A program made the position numbers and the translations under genes. The notes beneath the pieces are model-generated. The model had not been told where the DNA came from, ran no database searches, and saw nothing but the letters and a program-made list of their open reading frames with translations. From positions 50,521 to 114,520 of the IMG/VR virus record IMGVR_UViG_3300042862_000163: a stretch of 64,000 nucleotides of DNA; one strand, given 5' to 3'. This DNA is from a virus. The stretch's first letter is position 1, and every line of letters starts with the position of its first letter. Shown here in pieces: positions 42,280-51,063 of this stretch.

Positions 42280-43818
42280 TTACTTAATCGTAGTTACACG
42301 ATCAACAATCTTAGCTTTCATCTCACTTAGATTCAATACAATTGTATTGATTTCTCTAGCTGAAATAGCTGGCATGTTGAATTCATATTTCTTAGACTCT
42401 GTAGCAAATCCTTCTTTAGCTTTCTCTAAAAGAGATTCTAATTCACGAATAGCATAATCTTCATCTAATTGTAATGTATCAAACTCACCATCATGTAATA
42501 TTCTAGTAGCTTCATCTCTTGGAACAGTCATGATTGGAAGATATTCAAAACATCTACCTTTATGTTTACCAATACCTACTACCTTCATAGGATTAATAAG
42601 AACAATTACTGATTGATCTCCACATCCTACATAGTGAATTTGATCAGAAGTAAAGTGTAATCCTGCAGCAGCACAATCTTGTGTACTCCAGTTACAATCT
42701 TCTTGTGGCATACTTGTAACTTGTCCAATACGAATATCAAATGTTTTGGTCCAGTCATCAGTGAATCTATTCTCTTCTCTATTAGGAAGATCTAAATACA
42801 ATTCTGTTAATCCACCAATTCTTTGACCATAGTCTATTGGAACTTGTACAGTGTATTCATATTCTTCTACTTCTCCTGTTCCATTACATGTTTCACAATC
42901 TTCCCAGTTTTCATCTTCATTTTCTTCATCATAATCTTCGTACCATCCACCTGCACCATTACATTCTGGACAATCTGTAGATGTGTGTGTTTCAATTTTT
43001 GTTAAATGACCTTTATCTACAAGTTTATACTCACCATCTTGTAAGAATACAATGTAATTATCTGGATTCTTTTTCCATACAGCTTTCACTTTATTATAAG
43101 AGTTACTTACAAAGTGAACTAGTTCTGGAGATCCATGAAGTGTTACAACGTTTCTTAACGCTACAACAAATCCTTGTCTAGTAATTCTAAAGCTATTCTC
43201 TTCTAAGAATCTGTATAGCTCATGTGCCACTTCAGCTCTTGGGTTTAAACAACACCACATGAAGAAGTTTTTCAATGCTACATAATCATCATTTTGGTTA
43301 AGAGCTTCTTGAACATTTCCAAATCCTGTATAATATTTTACATCATTTACAACTATGATGAATCTTTCTACTAATAATGGAGGAAGACTTCTAGATGTAC
43401 CTTTTAGATACACAGTGTTACCTTCTACAGTGAAATCAGGAAGTGCACCAAGTAATTCAATACCTTGTTGTAAAGCTTGAATTCTAACTGTTTCTTGTCT
43501 AACTGCTTCTAAATCAGCCATCACCTCACGAGAAGACATAATTATATCTATCTCATGCTCATCTGTAGCATTACTTACAGCATAGAAATCTTCTTCTGTT
43601 GCTGCAGGTTTACTTAATACATCACCATTATTCAACACCACGGTGAGTGTATCATTAACCAACTTCATTGTCATATAAGGTTTAACCTTAGCATGACATT
43701 GTTGTTCTACAGGAACTTCTTGCTCCATCAAGCTCTCTAACTTGTTAGCCACCACTTTACCAATTGCATTCTCTGCTGTTTCTTTGAACCAGTCTAACGA
43801 TAAAAATTTACTACTCAT
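42280..43818 (-). CDS. rIIB: rIIB-like protein with DnaJ-type zinc insertion
   Basis: 512 residues. The C-half contains the rIIB-family block: QDCAAAGLHFTSDQIHYVGC, then VIVLINPMKVVGI and KGRCFEYLPIM. Residues 283-311 form two CxxCxGxG zinc knuckles (C283, C286, C308, C311) around an acidic loop, like DnaJ. In T4, rIIA and rIIB are membrane-associated and needed for growth in lambda lysogens. Here the gene directly follows the rIIA-like gene, with a terminator between. Function in crAss-like phages unknown. Confidence 0.7.
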   Translation of the reverse strand: MSSKFLSLDWFKETAENAIGKVVANKLESLMEQEVPVEQQCHAKVKPYMTMKLVNDTLTVVLNNGDVLSKPAATEEDFYAVSNATDEHEIDIIMSSREVMADLEAVRQETVRIQALQQGIELLGALPDFTVEGNTVYLKGTSRSLPPLLVERFIIVVNDVKYYTGFGNVQEALNQNDDYVALKNFFMWCCLNPRAEVAHELYRFLEENSFRITRQGFVVALRNVVTLHGSPELVHFVSNSYNKVKAVWKKNPDNYIVFLQDGEYKLVDKGHLTKIETHTSTDCPECNGAGGWYEDYDEENEDENWEDCETCNGTGEVEEYEYTVQVPIDYGQRIGGLTELYLDLPNREENRFTDDWTKTFDIRIGQVTSMPQEDCNWSTQDCAAAGLHFTSDQIHYVGCGDQSVIVLINPMKVVGIGKHKGRCFEYLPIMTVPRDEATRILHDGEFDTLQLDEDYAIRELESLLEKAKEGFATESKKYEFNMPAISAREINTIVLNLSEMKAKIVDRVTTIK

Positions 43819-43852
43819 CTTATTTATTTATTTAATTGTTAATTGTTAAAAG

Positions 43853-43874
43853 AGAGGGACACTGATGTCCCTCT
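43853..43874 (-). terminator. Intrinsic terminator after rIIA-like gene
   Basis: Perfect eight-base stem AGAGGGAC/GTCCCTCT with a 6-base loop, followed on the minus strand by CTTTT. It lies between the rIIA-like stop and the rIIB-like start. Confidence 0.8.
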
Positions 43875-43880
43875 GTTAAT

Positions 43881-46181
43881 TTATACTAATGCTTCTATTG
43901 ATTCTTCTGTTAATATCTCATCATTAATTCTGATGTTATAATGACTTAAATTCACTCTATGTTTGTAATACTTGAACAAATCAGTCATCACATTAATCAT
44001 TGGATCTTTATCATGTGTATATGATAATCTTGCACACACAGGCTCCAAGAATAAAAGTTTTTCAAATATTTCTTTCATTTGTAAATACTCTGGATAGATG
44101 TCTTGATCAAACAAATTGTGTTTCTCTGCTACTGTTAACATAGCTTTGCTTAATGATTCATCTTGTTGAACATAGTTAGCACGTCTATACTTAGCCAACA
44201 CTTTTAATTTTGTAGCTAAATCAGTAGATACATACTCAAGAGTATCAACTTTGTTAAAGATTGATGCATTCTTTGACATCATGTTGTAAATCAATATTGA
44301 TGTAACCATTCTTTTAAATGGTGCAGTTTTACCTTCCATAAATTTGTCATAAGATATTAAATTGTGAATTTCTAATTGTTCAACTATTTTCAACTCTCTA
44401 TCAGAGAATGTGATGACTTCCATTTTTTGTTTACCAATCATCATTCCATAAAGAGCATCAAGTTTATAAGCATCTTCATGTTTAGCATACACTTTTAAAT
44501 GCTTTGCTTTGTGAAGATCTTCTAACTTGTATAGTTGTGAATCAAACTTACAATTTTTACCACCATTATACCTAGCTAAAGGTACACCTAATTTACAAAC
44601 TATCTCTCCTTGAAGTTTTAATCTTTTACCACTTGATATTGAAGCTTTAGCAACTTTTGCTTTCTTTTTAGAATCAATAAAGTCTTGTGGCACCTCAAGA
44701 TCATCAAGATTGATGAAATTTGCTTCAACCAAAGACATGATATGTTGATATTCTTTGATTACAGTTCTCCATTTTGCTTTTGGAACTTTATTCAATTGCA
44801 AAAGATGATAATATGTATCAAGTCTATACTTAGCAGCAACACCTAATGTCATAGCAGGAGCTGGTTTAACTAAGAATGTACGTCCATATTGTTCACATGT
44901 AGCTCTTAAATAATCTTTCTTAATACCAGCAACTTTATCATGATATACATACACTACAGCTGATCCATCACATACACTTTGTAAGTTGTATCCATACACA
45001 TAATGTTTGTCTACATTCTGTATTCTTCTATTGTTTACATAGAATTTAGCAGGAAATGCTTCAACTAACATGTTTTGTTTATATGATTTATACAATGTAG
45101 GGAAATCTAACAACTTAACTCCTTCAATTTTAGGAATTTGTGGTGCTATAGTAGAAAACTTAACAAATGGTTCAATGTTTCTTGTGAATCCACTAGCCAT
45201 CTCTACATAATATCCACTTTTCTCAATATGATTAATCACAGACTTGATGTCATTTCCTTCAGCAATGTTATCATTATACTTAGTGACAAGATAGTTTGCT
45301 ACTTGAGCTAGTTTATCAGTAATAATCTTCTTGGCCTCTGGTGTATATCTAATGCTCTCTCTATTTGGTGTTGGAAATAATCCATCACTCAAAGAAAATC
45401 TAAGAGCTAAAGGAAAATAAATTGTGTGTATTCCCATTTTTCCAAAATCAAGAGGATAATAAACATTGTCTAAACATAAGTGTAGATTTTTCTCTGTAGA
45501 TAATTCAGAAAACTGAAAATGTTCATGTCTACTGATAACAAAATCATTAACAATAGAAGAATCTTCTGGTACATCAAAATATACACTTTCAAAATAACAC
45601 AATTGCTCTTTGATCTTCTTCATGAACTGATACTTGTCTGAGTACTTAACAGGAATAATAATCTTTACACCATTGTGCTCTTCTGTCTCTTTTTCATATA
45701 AAAGATCGATAGTGTTAGTATCTTCTCCTTCATACATCATATACTTACGCTCCATACCATCTTTTCTACATACAAAGTAGAAACTACTAGAATATGCTAA
45801 AGGGGCTTTAAAACCTAAGCCCATCATTCCTAATTCTGTAGCACTATTTCTTTTAGTAGATTTACCATATTTACTAATAATGTTACGTACATCATCAGCA
45901 TCTAAACCAATACCAAAATCTTCTACACAAAATTCATAATTGTTCTGTGTAGATGCTTTAAATGAAACTACAATTGGTGTGTCCACACCAGCTCTTCTAT
46001 GGCTATCAAGTGCATTACTTGCACATTCTCTGACAGCAGAGCCTATATCATCAGAATATAAATTCTTACTTAACATCTGCATCAAAATTTGTGCAGAATC
46101 TAAGTCTAAGCTCATACCAATTGTTTCTTGTGATTGTCCCTCAATTAGGACGTTTGCTTCTGTTTGCTTTTCTAATATCAT
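43881..46181 (-). CDS. rIIA: rIIA-like GHKL ATPase
   Basis: 766 residues. GHKL ATPase N-box VRECASNALDSH (E52, N56), G1 box EDFGIGLD (D88, G90, G92) and G2 box GMMGLGFKAP (118-127). This is the rIIA fold (Hsp90/gyrase-type ATP lid), and the length is close to T4 rIIA. It pairs with the rIIB-like gene downstream. May sense or counter a host exclusion system; inference only. Confidence 0.82.
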   Translation of the reverse strand: MILEKQTEANVLIEGQSQETIGMSLDLDSAQILMQMLSKNLYSDDIGSAVRECASNALDSHRRAGVDTPIVVSFKASTQNNYEFCVEDFGIGLDADDVRNIISKYGKSTKRNSATELGMMGLGFKAPLAYSSSFYFVCRKDGMERKYMMYEGEDTNTIDLLYEKETEEHNGVKIIIPVKYSDKYQFMKKIKEQLCYFESVYFDVPEDSSIVNDFVISRHEHFQFSELSTEKNLHLCLDNVYYPLDFGKMGIHTIYFPLALRFSLSDGLFPTPNRESIRYTPEAKKIITDKLAQVANYLVTKYNDNIAEGNDIKSVINHIEKSGYYVEMASGFTRNIEPFVKFSTIAPQIPKIEGVKLLDFPTLYKSYKQNMLVEAFPAKFYVNNRRIQNVDKHYVYGYNLQSVCDGSAVVYVYHDKVAGIKKDYLRATCEQYGRTFLVKPAPAMTLGVAAKYRLDTYYHLLQLNKVPKAKWRTVIKEYQHIMSLVEANFINLDDLEVPQDFIDSKKKAKVAKASISSGKRLKLQGEIVCKLGVPLARYNGGKNCKFDSQLYKLEDLHKAKHLKVYAKHEDAYKLDALYGMMIGKQKMEVITFSDRELKIVEQLEIHNLISYDKFMEGKTAPFKRMVTSILIYNMMSKNASIFNKVDTLEYVSTDLATKLKVLAKYRRANYVQQDESLSKAMLTVAEKHNLFDQDIYPEYLQMKEIFEKLLFLEPVCARLSYTHDKDPMINVMTDLFKYYKHRVNLSHYNIRINDEILTEESIEALV

Positions 46182-46191
46182 TTTTCTAAAT

Positions 46192-46401
46192 TTAAAGTGA
46201 GTTTAATAATTCTTCTTTTGTTCTAAATATATCTGTATCATAAAATGATATCTCTGATTTTTCTATTCTGTAACTATCTCTATATGCAGCTTCTTTAATT
46301 CTTATTCCTGGTGAAACTAGAGAAATGAGATTATTAAATGGTCTATTGTTAAGCATTACCCAAACATCGTCCCCTATGTCAAATTTTGTTTCTATTATCA
46401 T
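46192..46401 (-). CDS. Small conserved phage protein (69 aa)
   Basis: 69 residues from ATG 46401 (MIIETKFDIGDDVW); an in-frame ATG at 46440 lies within the preceding gene. Ends FRTKEELLNSL. The pattern (FDIGDxVxxMxNN ... FxTKEELLxSL) is common among small SH3-like phage ORFs. Function unknown. Confidence 0.6.
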   Translation of the reverse strand: MIIETKFDIGDDVWVMLNNRPFNNLISLVSPGIRIKEAAYRDSYRIEKSEISFYDTDIFRTKEELLNSL

Positions 46402-46412
46402 TTTTTCTAGTT

Positions 46413-46667
46413 TTAAATTGTTGTTCTTTTTATTAACCAAAGATCATTGTAATTAAGATTTTGATACATTGTTCTCACTACTGTTTGATCATCTAAATTA
46501 TAGACATTCATAATATCTACTTTACTACTACTGTAGTGTCCACTATATCCTTTTTTACTTGCTACTAATGGTCTAGTAATTCTCACTCTTCTAAGACTAC
46601 CGTTACTTGCATAAATAACTTCATCACCTACAAGTAGATTATCTACTTTAATAATTTGATTTTCCAT
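46413..46667 (-). CDS. Small beta-rich protein (84 aa)
   Basis: 84 residues. NLLVGDEVIYASNGSLRRVR resembles a KOW/SH3-like strand-turn-strand. Polar C-half (YNLDDQTVVRTMYQ). Possible nucleic-acid-binding protein; no firm family. Confidence 0.5.
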   Translation of the reverse strand: MENQIIKVDNLLVGDEVIYASNGSLRRVRITRPLVASKKGYSGHYSSSKVDIMNVYNLDDQTVVRTMYQNLNYNDLWLIKRTTI

Positions 46668-46691
46668 AATTTTAATTGTTTAATTGTTACA

Positions 46692-47411
46692 TCAAAAAGG
46701 TACATCAATGGGAATCCATTGAATACCAAATCCGTTACTTTCTAATAATAATACATCTAATTTACTAAATACTCCTTCAGTATCCCATTCAGTATGTTTA
46801 TAAGCTGCTGAAGCTGGATGACTAATTTCAAATACATGTGTAAAGATTCCTGTATATTTTTTATACTTAGCTGCATCCTTACCAAGAAATAGTATTGGTA
46901 CACCTAAATGATTAATAATCTCTTCGAATAGATATTTAACAAATGGTTCCCATATATCTAAATGGCTTCCTGCTTTGTTAATCTCTACAGTTAGAGATGC
47001 GTTGAACATTAACACTCCTTGGTTTGCTAAGTAGCTTACGTCTGGATCTTTTATAATGCTTAAGTTTAATCCATCATATAGATCTCTCTCAACAGCACCA
47101 TAATATTGTTCCAATGATGGTTGTAATTGTTCTGTAATAGAACATCCCATAAGTAATCCATCTGCAACAGGAGCATCATTCTTAAGTGTATGATATGGTG
47201 CCATACCAACCATTACAACTTTTAGGTCATCCAATGAGGTTTCTTTAAAACATCTCCAAACATGCATAGAGAGAGGAGCAACTCTTTTGCCCCTCTTGCT
47301 CTCTGATTTTAGAAATGCATAAATCTTATCACATTGTTCACTCTCTATAAATGGACGCATTTTAGCATGCCATGATGGGTGAAACTGTTCTTTGAAGTTT
47401 TCCCATTTCAT
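46692..47411 (-). CDS. Uracil-DNA glycosylase family 1 protein lacking the catalytic Asp
   Basis: 239 residues, usual length. VVMVGMAPYHT (65-75) aligns with the GQDPYH motif, LANQGVLMFNASLTVE (128-143) with WAxQGVLLLNxxLTVE, FLGKDAAKY with the Gly-Lys strand, and SHPASAA (197-203, His198) with HPSPLS. The Asp that activates water is Ala71 (codon GCA), so normal glycosylase activity is doubtful. It may bind uracil-DNA or act as a replication factor, as some viral UNGs do. Overlaps the next gene by ATGA. Confidence 0.75.
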   Translation of the reverse strand: MKWENFKEQFHPSWHAKMRPFIESEQCDKIYAFLKSESKRGKRVAPLSMHVWRCFKETSLDDLKVVMVGMAPYHTLKNDAPVADGLLMGCSITEQLQPSLEQYYGAVERDLYDGLNLSIIKDPDVSYLANQGVLMFNASLTVEINKAGSHLDIWEPFVKYLFEEIINHLGVPILFLGKDAAKYKKYTGIFTHVFEISHPASAAYKHTEWDTEGVFSKLDVLLLESNGFGIQWIPIDVPF

Positions 47412-47575
47412 AATCCTTTTGCGTCTAAGATGTCTTCTAATCGTGCTACTTCATCATTCAAGTTCTCTATTTCTTTTTCTTGATCATCAATTATATCTAA
47501 TAATTGTTGAATCACCGAATCAACTTCTGTTTTAACAGAGTCAATGTCCCTTTTTAAACTTCTTGATATATTCAT
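47408..47575 (-). CDS. Small coiled-coil protein (55 aa)
   Basis: 55 residues from ATG 47575 (MNISRSLKRDIDS); a longer start at 47653 would be inside the previous gene. Heptads throughout (EIENLNDEVARLEDIL). Ends AKGL, with the codons forming AAAGGATTATGA ahead of the next start. Confidence 0.55.
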   Translation of the reverse strand: MNISRSLKRDIDSVKTEVDSVIQQLLDIIDDQEKEIENLNDEVARLEDILDAKGL

Positions 47576-47577
47576 AA

Positions 47578-47766
47578 TTATCTTTGTGTTAATGATATTT
47601 TTCTGTGAAAGAATCTTGTTAAAATAGCTTCTAAGTTCTCTATTCCTATACATTCTATGTCATCATCATCTATAGTTGATAACCATTCAATGTTTTCTTT
47701 AATTTCTTCTTCTAGTAGTTCTAACTGTTCATCTTTTACTACCATAAAATCTGTATTGTATTTCAT
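47578..47766 (-). CDS. Acidic small protein (62 aa)
   Basis: 62 residues: EQLELLEEEIKENIEWLSTI then DDDDIECIGIENL. Very acidic, helical. ATGA overlap with the upstream gene. No family recognised. Confidence 0.5.
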   Translation of the reverse strand: MKYNTDFMVVKDEQLELLEEEIKENIEWLSTIDDDDIECIGIENLEAILTRFFHRKISLTQR

Positions 47767-47993
47767 AATCCTTTTTCTTTTTTATATATTTCTAATAGTT
47801 CTTTCATATCTGATATTTTAGTCCATCTCTCATCGTGTATCCAATCATTTACTCTCCATTCTGCAAACTCAATAGCATAGACATCAAATATTTTAACTAA
47901 ACAATCTGCTGCTGGTTGTTTGTCTGGTTCACAATCTGATTCATCTTCGGAATACTCATAACATAATTCTTTTAATGTTGCTTGTTTTCTCAT
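47763..47993 (-). CDS. Small acidic protein, tandem paralogue 1
   Basis: 76 residues. VKIFDVYAIEFAEWRVNDWI and ELLEIYKKEKGL at the end are shared in pattern with the next gene upstream (47990), so the pair is a tandem duplication. The terminal AAAAGGATTATGA provides both the end KGL-stop and the next start with a Shine-Dalgarno-like AAAGGA. Confidence 0.55.
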   Translation of the reverse strand: MRKQATLKELCYEYSEDESDCEPDKQPAADCLVKIFDVYAIEFAEWRVNDWIHDERWTKISDMKELLEIYKKEKGL

Positions 47994-48208
47994 AATCCTT
48001 TTTCTTTTTTGTAGACTTTTAATAGTTCTTTTGAAGTTTTAGCGTCTTTATCATAATCCCAAGCAATCCAAAAATCTCCATTATCATAATAATTAACTCT
48101 TAACCATTCTGCAAAATCAATAGCAAATTCATCTGCTACTTCTACCAAGCCTTCAAGGTAGTTTGTGTGATAAGGCTCTACTGCCTCAAATTTTTGTTCT
48201 AGTGTCAT
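47990..48208 (-). CDS. Small acidic protein, tandem paralogue 2
   Basis: 72 residues. VEVADEFAIDFAEWLRVNYY and ELLKVYKKEKGL match paralogue 1 (x-AIxFAEW ... ELLxxYKKEKGL). ATGA overlap downstream. Function unknown; this FAEW family is common in Bacteroidota phages (recalled). Confidence 0.55.
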   Translation of the reverse strand: MTLEQKFEAVEPYHTNYLEGLVEVADEFAIDFAEWLRVNYYDNGDFWIAWDYDKDAKTSKELLKVYKKEKGL

Positions 48209-48210
48209 AA

Positions 48211-48609
48211 TTAATAATTTAAAATTCCTGAATCTCTAATTGCTTCATAAAGTTCTGTCTTCTGTTTTGGAAACAGCACTGTGGCACCTATCAAATCTAA
48301 AAGATATTTCTTCCTAGTAGATATATCTAGTATATTCTCAGGGTTAAGTGATCTTTCTATTCTATTTGATAGTTCTGCTATCACTGTAGCTCCCTTCTTA
48401 AAATGCTCTGCTTCATCTTCATTTCTTACAGATATAAGCTTGCTTACATATCCTTCAATATGTGGAATAGTTTGTCTAAGAGATTGTTTAGCTCTTAATG
48501 TTAATAGACCATTAGCGTCCATTGTCTCAAATCTTTCCAATAGTGTTACAGAAAGTGCTAAACTCTCTATCACTACATCACTTAATTGTTCTGATGTTAA
48601 TTTATTCAT
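48211..48609 (-). CDS. Hypothetical helical protein (132 aa)
   Basis: 132 residues, all helical (DVVIESLALSVTLLERFETM; GATVIAELSNRIERSLN). Starts in an ATGA overlap with the 41-aa gene. No family recognised. Confidence 0.55.
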   Translation of the reverse strand: MNKLTSEQLSDVVIESLALSVTLLERFETMDANGLLTLRAKQSLRQTIPHIEGYVSKLISVRNEDEAEHFKKGATVIAELSNRIERSLNPENILDISTRKKYLLDLIGATVLFPKQKTELYEAIRDSGILNY

Positions 48610-48731
48610 TTTCTTTTCTTCTTTTTAGGAGTTAAATGTTTCATTGGATTTCTTTTTTGATAGTTTGGATTCTCAACTTCAAATTCTTCAGAATTACTTC
48701 CAGTCTTGATTATTGTTTTAGGTTGTTTCAT
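48606..48731 (-). CDS. Small basic protein (41 aa)
   Basis: 41 residues: KQPKTIIKTGSNSEEFEVEN then a basic tail HLTPKKKKRK resembling a nucleic-acid-binding tail. Linked by ATGA downstream. Too small for a family call. Confidence 0.5.
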   Translation of the reverse strand: MKQPKTIIKTGSNSEEFEVENPNYQKRNPMKHLTPKKKKRK

Positions 48732-48733
48732 AA

Positions 48734-48886
48734 CTATTTATTTAAAGTTGTTACATTAACTACATTTACTTCTTTCTTTTTTCTAATCTTATCAAACTCT
48801 TCCCAGTCTATACTAAAAGTTCTTCCATATTTATCAGTTAGTTGACCATTCTTCATTTGAATATTAGATGGGTTTCTTACTCTCAT
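48734..48886 (-). CDS. Small protein (50 aa)
   Basis: 50 residues: RVRNPSNIQMKNGQLTDKYG, then RTFSIDWEEFDKIRKKKEV. ATGA overlap with the 28-aa ORF upstream, two bases before the next start. No family recognised. Confidence 0.5.
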   Translation of the reverse strand: MRVRNPSNIQMKNGQLTDKYGRTFSIDWEEFDKIRKKKEVNVVNVTTLNK

Positions 48887-48969
48887 ATAATTTCTCTTTG
48901 TGTTAAATATTTTTCTATTGTCTTTAATCCATGTGTTCTGGCAAGATCAGCCCTTAATTGTTTAAACAT
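48883..48969 (-). CDS. Tiny ORF (28 aa)
   Basis: 28 residues (FKQLRADLARTHGLKTIEKY ...). The support is positional only: it fills the gap between two genes with one-base spacing and an ATGA overlap. It may be a leader or a real peptide. Confidence 0.35.
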   Translation of the reverse strand: MFKQLRADLARTHGLKTIEKYLTQREII

Positions 48970-48970
48970 T

Positions 48971-49153
48971 TTATAATTTTTTTATTTCTAATTTAACTTC
49001 TTGCCAATAATCTAAAGATTCAAATACTCTTTCTTGTAATAAAACAGTTTCTATTTCTTCTACTGCTATAATTGCAGATTGTTTAGCATTGTGTTTATGA
49101 GTTTCAAAACTCATTTTATCAAATAACTCTTCAGCTTTATCTTTTGGACTCAT
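48971..49153 (-). CDS. MxPKEKAEEL-family small protein, paralogue (60 aa)
   Basis: 60 residues. SPKDKAEELFDKMSF ... KQSAIIAVEEIETVL ... WQEVKLEIKKL matches the two proteins at 55614 and 55841 (KEKAxEL ... KQCALIAVDEM ... VKQEIExL). Start overlaps the homing endonuclease end by 17 bp. Widespread in Bacteroidota phages (recalled); function unknown. Confidence 0.65.
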   Translation of the reverse strand: MSPKDKAEELFDKMSFETHKHNAKQSAIIAVEEIETVLLQERVFESLDYWQEVKLEIKKL

Positions 49154-49940
49154 AATCTTTAAATTTTTTAAATTTTCTAATAAGTTTTAATTGTTTTTCA
49201 TCTTGATAAATGTAATTACAAAACGTTAATACATCTGCTATTTTACAAATAAATAAATACCAAGAGTTTCCTCTTTTGTCTTGTTTATATTTAGTCTTTA
49301 TGTTTAAATTAGTTTCTAACCAAGAACATAATCCTTTACAAAAATATTCACTACCTGTAAAGTTTAACATTATTCTTCCTTGAGAATTATAAATACAACC
49401 ATCACCATCAAAGTATCCACGAATGAAATCATGCATAAAGTTATCTGGTATATGATTAGGAAAAGTAAGAATCAAAGACTTGTTTTGTACAACTCCTAAT
49501 TTTCTTAAATCTTCTATTAATATCTTAGAGTTAAGTTCTATTTTTGACTGAGCTTTTCCTATATAGGATGTTCCTTTTATCAATTCTGATTTTCTTTGAT
49601 ATAAAGGTTTAGTGCTCTTGATGTCTTTTTTAAACTCTTCTAAGATGTATTCATCTTCTTTTGTAAGTTTTATGGCTAAACTATTCTTCAAAGGATAAAC
49701 ACATCCATCTGCATAGATCAAGCCTAAAAAATAAGCTTTATTAGATGTGTCTATTTCTTTGAAATACTCTTCATCAAATTTATATTTCTGATGACTTACT
49801 TCAATGTTGTTCTCTCTAAGATACTTTCCAACAGTTACATTTGATATTTCTAATTCATCTGCAATATCATAAGTACTTTTTCTACTAGATACATAACTAC
49901 TTATTATATAATCTATTTGTGTTTGTGTTATTTTTTTCAT
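49137..49940 (-). CDS. LAGLIDADG homing endonuclease with N-terminal HTH
   Basis: 267 residues. N-terminal HTH (STYDIADELEISNVTVGKYL), then two LAGLIDADG helices, YFLGLIYADGC (70-80) and DFIRGYFDGDGC (171-182) with acidic residues D78 and D178/D180. A free-standing mobile endonuclease between the primase and a small protein gene. It does not split a recognisable gene. AT-rich 56-bp leader upstream. Confidence 0.88.
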   Translation of the reverse strand: MKKITQTQIDYIISSYVSSRKSTYDIADELEISNVTVGKYLRENNIEVSHQKYKFDEEYFKEIDTSNKAYFLGLIYADGCVYPLKNSLAIKLTKEDEYILEEFKKDIKSTKPLYQRKSELIKGTSYIGKAQSKIELNSKILIEDLRKLGVVQNKSLILTFPNHIPDNFMHDFIRGYFDGDGCIYNSQGRIMLNFTGSEYFCKGLCSWLETNLNIKTKYKQDKRGNSWYLFICKIADVLTFCNYIYQDEKQLKLIRKFKKFKDYESKR

Positions 49941-49996
49941 AGTGTAAATATAAGTAACTTGATTGATTTAGCAAAAGTAATTAGGTTAAATAATTG

Positions 49997-51001
49997 TTAA
50001 ATTATACCTTTTTCTTTTAGTATTGTTTCTACTGTTTTAAGTCCTTTTTCCTTTGCGAGCAATGCCCAATCTTTAATTCCTTCTCCTAGATATAGTCTTG
50101 GTACATTACAATACTCAAATCCAAACTTATCAGTTATTATTTGAGAATTCTTTACACCAGCTTCATCTGAATCAAAGGACAAGATTTGCCTATCAGAGTT
50201 TTCTTTTAGATACTGAACATTCTCTTCAGAGAAACATCCTGATCCTTCATTCTGAACAGCACAACAACATGGGTAAATCTTTTTCATCACCATGTAATCC
50301 TTTTTACTTTTATTGATGAATGCTACATCACAATCTTTGATGTCATCTAATCCATCCATCATAGTAATAGGTACATTATTAGGCATCCACTTATTCTTTC
50401 TATCTGCAAATGGTCTATAAATCTTCCAATGTCCTTCATATAGATAACCAAATCTTAATTCTGAGTCCATTATAGGGAACTTCTTTTTATTTAGATATAC
50501 AGTGTCTATCGAGTATACATTATTAGCTTTAAGATCATCTATGTCCTGATAATATCCATTCCAATATGCTAATTCTTCATGTGTAAACTTTCTTATTTTC
50601 ACTTGAATAAAGAACTCACGTTTAGAGGTGGCAGTTGGTTGAGCATAATCAGCAACAATCCTTTCATAATTCTTTGTAGAAGATATATTAACAATCCCTA
50701 GATCAAAATCTCTATCAATCATTACCAATGCTTCACGTAAGGATGGTAGGTTAAATAGCATTATCACAAAATCAAAACATCCACCTCTTTTGGTAGAATC
50801 TGAGAAATCATGAAAGGTTAATGCTTTTCCTTTATATCCTATAATGAATGAAGGACTCTTTTCATTTCTGAAAGGCGAATAAGTAACAACATTTATTTTC
50901 CAATTCTGGTGTGGCATATAGAACTTATAGATATCAAACTCTGTTATCTTATCTAATATGCTACCAGGTGTTAAGTTTGTTCTCTTTTTTCCTTGTATCA
51001 T
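49997..51001 (-). CDS. DnaG-type DNA primase with Toprim domain
   Basis: 334 residues. The N-half has a shortened primase core (VVTYSPFRNEKSPSFIIGYK, then FHDFSDSTKRGGCFDFVIML). The C-half is a Toprim domain: CDVAFINKSKKDYMVMKKI, then ILSFDSDEAGVKNSQ with the DxD pair. The usual Toprim Glu (EGxxD) is replaced by NKSKKD, a form I recall in other phage primases. Makes RNA primers for the family B polymerase encoded upstream. Confidence 0.82.
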   Translation of the reverse strand: MIQGKKRTNLTPGSILDKITEFDIYKFYMPHQNWKINVVTYSPFRNEKSPSFIIGYKGKALTFHDFSDSTKRGGCFDFVIMLFNLPSLREALVMIDRDFDLGIVNISSTKNYERIVADYAQPTATSKREFFIQVKIRKFTHEELAYWNGYYQDIDDLKANNVYSIDTVYLNKKKFPIMDSELRFGYLYEGHWKIYRPFADRKNKWMPNNVPITMMDGLDDIKDCDVAFINKSKKDYMVMKKIYPCCCAVQNEGSGCFSEENVQYLKENSDRQILSFDSDEAGVKNSQIITDKFGFEYCNVPRLYLGEGIKDWALLAKEKGLKTVETILKEKGII

Positions 51002-51017
51002 AGCTTTAAAATAAAAA

Positions 51018-51041
51018 CCCCCATCAAATTAATGATGAGGG
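51018..51041 (-). terminator. Intrinsic terminator after SSB gene
   Basis: CCCTCATCA ... TGATGGGGG on the minus strand (one mismatch) followed by TTTTTATTTTA, 23 bp after the stop of the SSB gene. Confidence 0.8.
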
Positions 51042-51063
51042 CTAGTATTAACAATTAAATTAA

